Source: PALSA-911 sp963839645
GTDB taxonomy: Bacteria > Pseudomonadota > Alphaproteobacteria > Acetobacterales > Acetobacteraceae
Length of the DNA: 64,000 nucleotides
Direction: 5' to 3'
NCBI GenBank assembly: GCA_963839645.1
Contig: CAWIVZ010000008.1
Location: forward strand, 868,001-932,000
Positions 52,803-62,957 of this stretch are shown here, one piece after another. The notes below the pieces were generated by a model. The model was not told the DNA's origin. It made no database searches and saw nothing but the letters and a program-made list of their open reading frames with translations. Numbering within the stretch: position 1 is the stretch's first letter; the number at the start of each line of letters is the position of its first letter. Position numbers and translations under genes: made by a program.

Positions 52803-53105
52803 ATGTCCGCCACCGTTCAAGCCAATGCCGGCGCCGTCGCGCCGGGTGTCGTTTCCGTCCGCTATATGGTCGATGCGGATGCCAGCCCCGGCCTGCTGTC
52901 GCGGCTGCTGCAGCCCTTCGCCAAGCGGGACGTAACCCCGGACCGCATGTGGTCCCACCGCAGCGCCGAAACGATGCACATCGAGTTCGCCGTGCACGAA
53001 CTGCCCGCGGAATACGCCCATATGATCGAGGGCAATCTGCGCCAGGTGGTCGGCGTGCAAAACGTCGTTCCGGTCCTGGCCCAGCGCAACAGCGCCGGCG
53101 CCTGA
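52803..53105 (+). CDS. Stand-alone ACT-like domain protein
   Basis: A 100-residue cytoplasmic protein with the beta-alpha-beta pattern of an ACT domain (SVRYMVDADASPGLLSRLLQPFAKRDVTPDRMWSHRS, then MHIEFAVHELPAEYAHMIEGNLRQVVGVQNVVPV). It resembles the small regulatory subunit of acetolactate synthase, but it has no ilvBH neighbours and is shorter. ACT domains bind amino acids allosterically. It is weakly preceded by a Shine-Dalgarno. A repeat element follows immediately. Confidence 0.7.
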   Translation: MSATVQANAGAVAPGVVSVRYMVDADASPGLLSRLLQPFAKRDVTPDRMWSHRSAETMHIEFAVHELPAEYAHMIEGNLRQVVGVQNVVPVLAQRNSAGA

Positions 53106-53109
53106 GCGG

Positions 53110-53352
53110 TAGAAGCAAGGTTGGGGCTCCGCCCCAAACCCCGGCAGGGCTCTGCCCTGCACCCGTGAGGGAACTCGTCCCCTCAACCCCATGGACTGGT
53201 TTGTTGGGGATAGGGCCGAACCGTCGTAGCCGTTGATCGGCTACGGTGTGGCCCTATCCCCAACAAACCAAACGAAAAAGGGTCCAGGGAACGAGTTCCC
53301 TGGCGGGGTGGAGGGGCAGAGCCCCTCCCAGGGGACTGGGGCAGAGCCCCAG
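53110..53352. repeat. Large nested inverted repeat between ACT-like gene and gcvP
   Basis: A nested palindrome fills the gap. The 20-base arm 53198-53217 is the exact reverse complement of 53250-53269. Inside is CGTAGCCG-N5-CGGCTACG. Outside are GC-rich partner segments (GGGGCTCCGCCCC near 53130, GGCAGGGCTCTGCCCTG, and on the far side CCAGGGAACGAGTTCCCTGG, AGGGGCAGAGCCCCT, TGGGGCAGAGCCCCA). Interspersed elements built of GGGGC(A/T)GAGCCCC words occur in many alphaproteobacteria (recalled, not searched). It could also terminate gcvP transcription. Confidence 0.85.
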
Positions 53353-53354
53353 CC

Positions 53355-56232
<2,878 letters not shown>

Positions 56233-56236
<4 letters not shown>

Positions 56237-56613
56237 TCGGCTTCGCTTTCCAGAAATTCGGCGTATTCGTCCTCGTCCATCAGCGCGGCGAAGGATTCGA
56301 ACTCCACGCCGGACAGCTTGAAGAACCAGCCGGCCTCGGTCGGGTCGGCGTTCACCGTTCCGGGCTCGTCCACCAGGGTGTGATTGACCTCGATCACCTT
56401 GCCGGCCACCGGCGCGTAGATGTCGCTGGCCGCCTTCACGCTTTCCACCACCGCGCAGGACTCGCCCTCCTCCACCGCGCGGCCGGGCTCGGGCAGTTCA
56501 ACGAACACCACGTCTCCCAGGGCTTCCTGCGCGTGGTTGCTGATGCCCACCGTGGCGACGTCGCCCTCGAGGCGGACCCACTCATGATCTTTGGTGTAAC
56601 GGATTTCGGACAT
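56233..56613 (-). CDS. gcvH: Glycine cleavage system H protein
   Basis: Lipoyl carrier of 126 residues that shuttles the aminomethyl group between P and T proteins. The lipoylated lysine lies in VVESVKAASDIYAPVAG. The start MSEIRYTKDHEWVRLEG (ATG 56613, GAGAGGATC upstream) is the family N-terminus; the upstream residues of the longer ORF are not used. It follows gcvT by 10 bases and overlaps gcvP. Confidence 0.95.
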
Positions 56614-56623
56614 GATGATCCTC

Positions 56624-57757
56624 TCAACGGACATAATGATGGGGAACGAACGGCATCGGCGCGACGCGGGCGGGCAAGGGCTTGCCGCGCACCATCAGGA
56701 AAACCGGCGTGCCGTCGGCCGCCAGGTCGGCGCGCACATAGCCCATGGCGAGCGGGGCGTTCAGGCTGGGCCCAAAGCCGCCGGACGTCACATGGCCGAT
56801 CACGGCCCCGGCGGCGTCGACGATCTCCGTCCCCTCGCGGGCCGGCGCGCGGCCGTCGGGCAGGATGCCGACGCGCAGCCGGGACGGGCCGTCATGCAGA
56901 GCGGCGCGGATCGCCGCGGCGCCGGGGAAATTCCACTCCATCTTGCGGCGCTTGGAGATGGTCCAGGTCAACGCCGCCTCGACCGGGTTGGTCGTGGTAT
57001 CGATGTCATGGCCGTACAGGCATAGCCCGGCCTCCAGCCGCAGCGAGTCGCGCGCGCCCAGGCCCGCCGGCGCCACTTCCGGCTCGGCCAGCAGCAGCCG
57101 GGCCAGATCCTCGGTCCGGTGCGCGGGCACGGAGATTTCGTAGCCGTCCTCCCCGGTATAGCCGGAACGGCTGATCAGGCACTCGATCCCGGCCACCGGC
57201 ACCGAGGCCACGGCCATGAACGACATCTTGTCCACGCCCGGCGACAGCCTGGCCAGCACCGCGGCGGCCATGGGGCCCTGCAAGGCCAGCAGGCCGCGAT
57301 CGGGCTGCACCATCAGCCGCACGCCGGCCGGCATGGAAGCCGCGATATGGGCGAAATCGGCGTCCTTGCAGGCGGCGTTCACCACCAGCGCCAGGTGATC
57401 GTCGCCCAGGTTCGCCACCATCAGATCGTCGAGGATGCCGCCCGCTTCGCCGGTCAGCAGCGTGTAGCGCTGCCGCCCCGGCTTCAGGCCGGCGATGTCG
57501 CCGGGCACCAGGGCTTCCAGAGCCGCCGCGGCACCGGGGCCGGCGAGCAGCGCCTGGCCCATGTGGGAGACATCGAACAACGCCGCCTGGGTCCGGCAGT
57601 GCAGGTGTTCGGCCAGTACCCCGCCCCGGCAGCGCGCCGCGAGGTCTCCGGTCAGGTCGTACTGCACCGGCATGGCATAGCCGGCGAACGGCACCATCCG
57701 CGCACCCAGCGCCCGATGCAGGCCGTCGAGCGGCGTGGTCTTGAGAGTGTCTGACAA
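56624..57757 (-). CDS. gcvT: Glycine cleavage system T protein (aminomethyltransferase)
   Basis: Tetrahydrofolate-dependent aminomethyltransferase releasing ammonia from the aminomethyl group. 377 residues from TTG 57757 (first residues LSDTLKTTPLDGLHRALGARMVPFAGYAMPVQY), with GGAG upstream. The family segments LFDVSHMGQ, DDLMVANLGDDHLALVVNAACKDAD, ISRSGYTGEDGYEISVP and AAGLGARDSLRLEAGLCLYG-type LGARDSLRLEAGLCLYGHDID are present. It is the first gene after the glycine riboswitch. Confidence 0.94.
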   Translation of the reverse strand: MSDTLKTTPLDGLHRALGARMVPFAGYAMPVQYDLTGDLAARCRGGVLAEHLHCRTQAALFDVSHMGQALLAGPGAAAALEALVPGDIAGLKPGRQRYTLLTGEAGGILDDLMVANLGDDHLALVVNAACKDADFAHIAASMPAGVRLMVQPDRGLLALQGPMAAAVLARLSPGVDKMSFMAVASVPVAGIECLISRSGYTGEDGYEISVPAHRTEDLARLLLAEPEVAPAGLGARDSLRLEAGLCLYGHDIDTTTNPVEAALTWTISKRRKMEWNFPGAAAIRAALHDGPSRLRVGILPDGRAPAREGTEIVDAAGAVIGHVTSGGFGPSLNAPLAMGYVRADLAADGTPVFLMVRGKPLPARVAPMPFVPHHYVR

Positions 57758-57810
57758 AAACTGGCTCCGAACGCGAAAAGGCCGCCCCCCGGCATCATGC
57801 CGAAAGGAAC

Positions 57811-58033
57811 GACCCCCCTCTGTCACGGAACCTGAGAGATTCAGCCCGCCGCGCCGTTACCGGCCTGCGCGCCTTACTCCGTCGGTGCGGCGGACGCGGC
57901 TGCGTCCTCCGGCTTTCCAGAGATCCCTATTTCCGGCGCGGTCCCTTGGGCCTGAGCGTTTCCGGGGGCCGGTTGCGCCTTCGGCGGCGGCGCCAACCCG
58001 ATACGGGTGGACGTTCGCACTCTCCCGCGCCGG
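57811..58033 (-). promoter_or_regulatory. Tandem glycine riboswitch for gcvTHP
   Basis: On the minus strand, aptamer I is closed by the 9-bp stem CCGGCGCGG/CCGCGCCGG (58025-58033 with 57933-57941). It contains the family cores GGGAGAG, GCCGCCGAAGG-GCAA and AAACGCTCAGGC followed by AAGGGACCG. Aptamer II (about 57811-57930) has TCTCTGGAAAG, ACCGACGGAGTAAG and AATCTCTCAGG followed by GACAGAGGGG. The order and linker match tandem glycine riboswitches, which turn on gcv genes when glycine is abundant. The leader to gcvT continues about 50 bases further. Confidence 0.9.
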
Positions 58034-58115
58034 ATGCACGAGACACTGCACCATGACCGATCCCCGGTCCGGGTTCAACCGCCCCTGCGCCGCGGGGTGA
58101 CGAATGTGTCCGGTG

Positions 58116-58670
58116 CTACCGCTTCTGGTGGGACCGGTTCACTTCCAGCTCCGCCGGCGTCAGCTGAAACCCGGTCGTCAGGGCATAGGCCGCACCGGAT
58201 TTCTCCGGCGAAATCGGCAGCGTCATCGGAATCGGGTCCGTCGTCAGGCGGATCGTGTCGATGTTCGGCGGGAACTCGACATGCACCGGGAACAGCTTCT
58301 TATCCAGGATCTGGTCCCCCTCGCTCACCGCCACGAAGACCGCCACATCCGCCTGGCGTCCCACCATCGCCGGGCCGCGCGTCACCTGGAAGCTCACCTG
58401 CGCGCTGGTCGCGAGCTGGCTGGCGGTGTCGCCGGGCTTGCACTGGCCGGCAAGCCCGAGAATCCGCCCGGTCATCACCAGATCGGTCAGATCGCGGCCG
58501 CCGCCGTCGCGGAAGCGGAGCAGATCGGCGGCATCCCCCAGGATCGCCGCGCGCGGGCAGGGGGGGGCGAAGGTGTTCTTGTCCGACTTGCTGCACCCCG
58601 CGAGTGCTGCGAGCAGCAGCGGCACCAGCAATGCGGATCTGCGGAAATTCGGCAACGGCAGGCTCGGCAT
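58116..58670 (-). CDS. Predicted lipoprotein, unknown function
   Basis: Lipoprotein of 184 residues from ATG 58670. The signal MPSLPLPNFRRSALLVPLLLAALAGCSKS has the lipobox LAGC. The mature protein (about 150 residues) is rich in beta strands with a conserved AAILGDAADLLRFRDGGGRDLTDLV and two further cysteines (CPRA, GQCKPG). The family is common in Rhodospirillales-like genomes as a hypothetical; I assign no function. It is upstream of the riboswitch on the same strand. Between it and thrB (58671-58927) I see no other gene. Confidence 0.65.
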   Translation of the reverse strand: MPSLPLPNFRRSALLVPLLLAALAGCSKSDKNTFAPPCPRAAILGDAADLLRFRDGGGRDLTDLVMTGRILGLAGQCKPGDTASQLATSAQVSFQVTRGPAMVGRQADVAVFVAVSEGDQILDKKLFPVHVEFPPNIDTIRLTTDPIPMTLPISPEKSGAAYALTTGFQLTPAELEVNRSHQKR

Positions 58671-58927
58671 GAATGAGTTGGACAAGGATTGGCGAAAGGA
58701 CATCAACGGCTCCAGGCTGGGATGCATCCGGCCCATTGCTCTCGAGCGATGGGTCGTTGTCGGCACGGCGGCGCGGCGGCATACTGCGCGCGCCCACGCT
58801 TCTGGACAAATCACGCAACCCCCAACCGACGCAAGGCCGGATCGACGCGAAACCGGTGGGCGTATCGCGAGGACTACTTGGCCGACAGCTGCTTGCCTCC
58901 CGCTTCCACCGTTCAGGGCTGACCGGG

Positions 58928-59887
58928 ATGGCGGTCTACACCGAGGTTTCCGACGACGCGCTGGCGGCTTTCCTGGCCGAATACGACATCGGCAGCGCGG
59001 TCGCCTTCCGCGGCATCGCCGAGGGGGTGGAGAACAGCAATTACTCGCTGCGCACCACGCAGGGCGATTTCATCCTGACGCTGTACGAAAAGCGCGTGAA
59101 CCCGGACGATCTGCCCTGGTTCATCGGCCTGATGGAGCACCTGGCCGGGCGCGGCATCGTCTGCCCGCTTCCGGTGCGCGGGCGCGACGGCCAGGCGCTG
59201 CGCCTGCTGAGCGGCCGGCATGCGGCGATCACCACCTTCCTGCCCGGCGTATGGCCGCGCCGCGTGCGCGCGGAGCATTGCGGCCCGGTCGGCGCGGCGC
59301 TGGCCGCGCTGCATCTGGCCGGCGCCGGCTTCGCGCCCCGCCGGGTCAACGCGCTCGGGCCGGCCGGCTGGCCGGCGCTGTTCGACCGCTGCCGCGACAG
59401 CGCCGACGACATCGCCCCCGGCCTGGCGGCGGAACTGGACAACGCCATGGCCGCCATCCTGGCCGCCTGGCCGAAGGACCTGCCGGTCGGCCACATCCAT
59501 GCCGATTTGTTCCCCGACAACGTGTTCTTCCTGGACGGCAAGCTGTCGGGGCTGATCGACTTCTATTTCGCCGCCACCGACATCCTGGCCTACGACCTGG
59601 CGATCTGCCTGAACGCCTGGTGCTTCGAGCCGGATTTCTCGTTCAACGTCACCAAGGCGCGCGCCATGCTGGCCGGCTATGCGGCTCAGCGGAAGCTGTC
59701 GGCCGCCGAGCGCGCCGCGCTGCCGGTGCTGTGCCAGGGCGCGGCGCTGCGGTTCCTGCTGACGCGGCTGTTCGACTGGCTGAACACCCCCGACGGGGCG
59801 CTGGTCACCCGCAAGGACCCGCTGGAGTATCTCCGCCGCCTGCGCTTTCACCTGGCGGCCCGGAACGAGCACGCCTATGGCATCTGA
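58928..59887 (+). CDS. thrB: Homoserine kinase (type II, APH fold)
   Basis: ATP-dependent phosphorylation of homoserine for threonine synthesis. 319 residues from ATG 58928 (MAVYTEVSDDALAAFLAEYDIG). It has the aminoglycoside-phosphotransferase fold, with GVENSNYSLRTTQGDFILTLYEKRV near the start, HIHADLFPDNVFFLDGKLSGLIDFYFA (catalytic HxDxxxxN and metal-binding Asp) and the C-terminal DPLEYLRRLRFHL. The 85 N-terminal residues of the longer ORF do not match the family. It overlaps rnhA by 11 bases, as often seen in alphaproteobacteria. Confidence 0.94.
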   Translation: MAVYTEVSDDALAAFLAEYDIGSAVAFRGIAEGVENSNYSLRTTQGDFILTLYEKRVNPDDLPWFIGLMEHLAGRGIVCPLPVRGRDGQALRLLSGRHAAITTFLPGVWPRRVRAEHCGPVGAALAALHLAGAGFAPRRVNALGPAGWPALFDRCRDSADDIAPGLAAELDNAMAAILAAWPKDLPVGHIHADLFPDNVFFLDGKLSGLIDFYFAATDILAYDLAICLNAWCFEPDFSFNVTKARAMLAGYAAQRKLSAAERAALPVLCQGAALRFLLTRLFDWLNTPDGALVTRKDPLEYLRRLRFHLAARNEHAYGI

Positions 59888-60470
59888 TCCGGTATCTTCC
59901 GAAACGGCCCTGGACCTGGTCGAGATCTGGACCGATGGCGGCTGCAAGCCCAATCCCGGCCCGGGCGGCTGGGGCGCCATCCTGCGCTACAAGGGCGCCG
60001 AGCGGGAGCTTTCCGGCGGCGAGAGCGCGACCACCAACAACCGCATGGAACTGACCGCGGCGGCGAGCGCGCTGGAGACCCTGAAGCGCCCCTGCCGGGT
60101 GGTGGTGCACACCGACAGCGAATACGTGAAGAACGGCATCACCCGCTGGCACACCGGCTGGGTCCGCCGCAACTGGCGCAATGCCTCCGGCGATCCGGTC
60201 GCCAACATGGATCTGTGGCGCCGCCTGCTGGACGCGGCCAAGCCGCACGACATCGACTGGCGCTGGGTGCGCGGCCACTCGGGCGATCCGATGAACGAAC
60301 GCGCGGATGTGCTGGCGACGGAGGCGCGGGAGACGGGTGAGCGCGCGATAAGAGTCGCAGCCCGTCATCCCGCCGTCAGATCGCGCTCGCGTGGCGGGGC
60401 GGGCCGTCCTGCAGATAGGCGTCGAACACCGCCGCGACCGAGCGGACGAAGGCGCGTCCCTTATCCGTAA
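59877..60470 (+). CDS. rnhA: Ribonuclease HI with abnormal C-terminal extension
   Basis: Endonuclease that removes RNA from RNA-DNA hybrids. The catalytic core is complete: EIWTDGGCKPNPGPGGWGAILRY (Asp), MELTAA (Glu), TDSEYVKNGI (Asp) and RGHSGDPMNERAD (Asp). The family ends near residue 150, but this frame runs to 197 with a low-complexity arginine-rich tail that overlaps hemN by 95 bases on the opposite strand. Stops in the other two frames at 60338 (TGA) and 60349 (TAA) would give 153-157 residues, so a frameshift near the end is likely. Confidence 0.85.
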   Translation: MASDPVSSETALDLVEIWTDGGCKPNPGPGGWGAILRYKGAERELSGGESATTNNRMELTAAASALETLKRPCRVVVHTDSEYVKNGITRWHTGWVRRNWRNASGDPVANMDLWRRLLDAAKPHDIDWRWVRGHSGDPMNERADVLATEARETGERAIRVAARHPAVRSRSRGGAGRPADRRRTPPRPSGRRRVPYP

Positions 60471-61728
60471 CGGCAACGGTTTCGTCGTGCCGCTCGACCA
60501 GCCCGTCCTGCGCCAGATCATCCAGCCGGTCGGAAGCCGGTTCCAGCATCGAGGATGCAAAACCATGCGCCCGCGCGGTGCGGCCGAGGTCGACGGACAG
60601 GTGGCACATGATCTGCTCGATCACGTCACGCCGCAGCCGATCCTCCTGCGTCAGCGCAACGCCGCGCGCCACCGGCAGGCGGCCGGCGCGCACCGCGTCG
60701 CGCCATTTCGGCACGGAAGTTTCGTTCTGCACATAGCCTTGGCCCAGCGAGCCGATCGAGGAGGCGCCGAGGCCGATCAGCGCCGGCGCGTCGTCGGTGG
60801 TGTAGCCCTGGAAGTTGCGCCGCAGGCGGGCGTTGCGGGCGGAGACCGCCAGTTCGTCCTCGGGGCGGGCGAAATGATCGAGGCCGATGGCCTGGTAGCC
60901 TGCCCGGCCGATCACCTGCTCGGCCATTTCGCGCTGCGCGAACCGGGCGGCGGGGCCGGGCAGCGCCGCCTCGGGGATCAGCGACTGGTGGCGCTTCATC
61001 CACGGCACATGGGCGTAGCCGAACATCGCGATGCGGTCCGGCGCGATGCGCAGCGCGGTGTTCACCGTCTCGGCGATACCGGCCTCGGTCTGGTGCGGCA
61101 GGCCGTAGATCAGGTCGAGATTGAGCGAGGTGACGCCGACGCCGCGCAGGCGTTCGGCACAGTCGGCGGTCATGTCGTAGGATTGGTGGCGGCCGATGCA
61201 GTCCTGCACGACGGGGTCGAAATCCTGCACCCCCAGGCTGGCGCGCGTCGTTCCCATCTCGCCGACGGCCCGTAGCGCGCCGTCGGACAATTGGCGCGGA
61301 TCGACCTCCACGGCGATTTCGGCGGTGGCGTCGAAATGAAACCGCTGGCGCAGGCGCTCGGAGATCGCCAGCATCGCGTCAGGCGGCAGCACGGTGGGGG
61401 TGCCGCCGCCCCAATGCACGTGCTTGACCGTCAGGCGCCGGCCGATCGCCTCCGCGACCAGGTCGATCTCCTCCAGCAGGGTTTGCGTGTAGGACCGCAG
61501 CGGCTCGTCATGCCGCGCGACGGTCGTGTTGCAGCCGCAGAACAGGCAGAGCGAGGCACAGAACGGCACATGCAGATAGAGCGACAGCGCGCCGTCCGCA
61601 TCCAGTGCGCCGAGCCAGGCGCGATACATCGCGTCGTCCGGTAGCGAGCGGAAATGCGGCGCCGTGGGATAGCTGGTGTAGCGCGGCACGCGCTGGTCGT
61701 ATTTGGCGATCAGGTCGTCGGTGTTCAT
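60376..61728 (-). CDS. hemN: Oxygen-independent coproporphyrinogen III oxidase
   Basis: Radical-SAM enzyme decarboxylating coproporphyrinogen III in heme (and chlorophyll) synthesis without oxygen. 450 residues from ATG 61728. The 4Fe-4S cysteines lie in HVPFCASLCLFCGCNTTV, and the family motif YTSYPTAPHF is near the start. The C-terminal HemN domain (DVIEQIMCHLSVDLG) is present, distinguishing it from HemW-like proteins. A perfect FNR box 34-48 bases upstream indicates induction at low oxygen. Confidence 0.95.
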   Translation of the reverse strand: MNTDDLIAKYDQRVPRYTSYPTAPHFRSLPDDAMYRAWLGALDADGALSLYLHVPFCASLCLFCGCNTTVARHDEPLRSYTQTLLEEIDLVAEAIGRRLTVKHVHWGGGTPTVLPPDAMLAISERLRQRFHFDATAEIAVEVDPRQLSDGALRAVGEMGTTRASLGVQDFDPVVQDCIGRHQSYDMTADCAERLRGVGVTSLNLDLIYGLPHQTEAGIAETVNTALRIAPDRIAMFGYAHVPWMKRHQSLIPEAALPGPAARFAQREMAEQVIGRAGYQAIGLDHFARPEDELAVSARNARLRRNFQGYTTDDAPALIGLGASSIGSLGQGYVQNETSVPKWRDAVRAGRLPVARGVALTQEDRLRRDVIEQIMCHLSVDLGRTARAHGFASSMLEPASDRLDDLAQDGLVERHDETVAVTDKGRAFVRSVAAVFDAYLQDGPPRHASAI

Positions 61729-61749
61729 GGCGCGACGATCCTCCCGCCG

Positions 61750-61788
61750 CGCCCGCCGGGCGTTGATCTGGATCAAGCCCGGCGGGCG
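61750..61788. promoter_or_regulatory. FNR/FixK box inside a GC palindrome, upstream of hemN
   Basis: TTGATCTGGATCAA (61763-61776) is a perfect TTGAT-N4-ATCAA FNR/Anr/FixK box. It is flanked by CGCCCGCCGGGC (61750-61761) and GCCCGGCGGGCG (61777-61788), exact reverse complements, so the whole 39-base stretch is one palindrome with a single offset base. It sits 6 bases past the stop of the PhyH-like gene and upstream of hemN, both on the minus strand, so one element may end the first transcript and activate the second. Confidence 0.8.
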
Positions 61789-61794
61789 CGGGGA

Positions 61795-62957
61795 TCAGAT
61801 GCTCAGGTCGAGCAGGTTGTAGTCGCGGATGGCGGCCTTGGCCGGCTCGTCCCAGCGATAGGTTTCGCCGGCGGCGGCGTGCGGCGCGTAGGTGAACGGC
61901 GTTTCGTCGGGGAAGCGTTGCCGGCGGGCGTCGATGCCGTAGCCGATCAGGCGGGCGCGCTCGTGGATCCGCGCGGCGTCATACACCGCCGGGGCGTTGT
62001 GCACGCCCGCCGCCCATCACGCCGAGCACGGACCGGCGGCGGTGGAAGCCGAAATTCACCGTCACCCGCCAGTCGGCGCTGGTGTTGGCGAAGGAGCCGT
62101 GCACGGTCTGGCGGTTGGTGATGGCGACGTCGCCCGGCTTGCAGACCAGCGGCACCGCGCCGGGCAGCCGCTCGGTGCCGGCTTCGGCGACCATCGCCTT
62201 GATGTCGGCCCTGCCCAGCTTGTGCGAGCCCGGGCACCACCCAGACGCCGTTGGCCGGCGTGCAGCCGTACAGCTGGGCCATGAAGTTGAAGCCGTGCGA
62301 GCCCTGGTCCCAGTCCGGGCTGTCCCAATGGGTCACGCCGTCCTGGTGCCAGGCGACCGAGGCGCCGCGGCCCGGCTCCTTGATGAACAGCGCCTCGTTG
62401 AACGGCACGAAATCGTCGCCGTTGACGGCGGCGGCCACCGCCAGAAGCTGCGGATGGCCATAGACCCGCAAGGCGGCCTCGGAGAATTGCAGCGAGCCGA
62501 GGATCAGATACACCACTTCCTTCGGGGCGTCGGTCGCCGGCTTCGGCTCGAACATCTTCACCGGGTGGCGGCCGCCGGCCAGGCTGGTGCCGCCGAACGG
62601 GTCGCCGAGCGGCTTGGACCAGAACAGCGTCGGTGCCTTGTTGTCCGCGCCCAGCGCCGGGCGGCCCTTGGCATCCAGCTTCGCGCCGCGCTCTACCGGC
62701 AGGTGATCGAGGATGTCCTGCAGGTCGCGCTCGATGTCGGCGAGTTCCTCGGCGCGGAGCACGCTCTCGAACACATAGAAGCCGCAGCGCCAATAGGCGT
62801 CCAGGATGTCCGGATGCAGCTTGCCGTCGGCGGTGAAGCGGATGGGGCCGCGGTTGCCCAGGCCGAAGGCGCGCTGCTCGCCCTGCTGCAGATAGGCCTG
62901 CATCGCGGCGGCTTGCGGGCCGTAATCGACGGTGGCGCCGGTCAGTGGCTTGTTCAT
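61795..62957 (-). CDS. Phytanoyl-CoA dioxygenase-family protein, frameshifted
   Basis: Fe(II)/2-oxoglutarate dioxygenase of the PhyH family. ATG 62957 (MNKPLTGATVDYGPQAAAMQ) follows GGGGAAAGG. The iron motif HxD is in SVAWHQDGVTHWD and the distal His in NRQTVHGSFANTSADWRVTVNFGFHRRRSVLGV. The frame shifts near 62230 (after GVWVVPG) and near 62012 (after MGGG) and ends NLLDLSI at 61795; repaired length is about 387. The stop of the lyase overlaps this start (TCAT), so the two are coupled. Substrate unknown. Confidence 0.8.
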
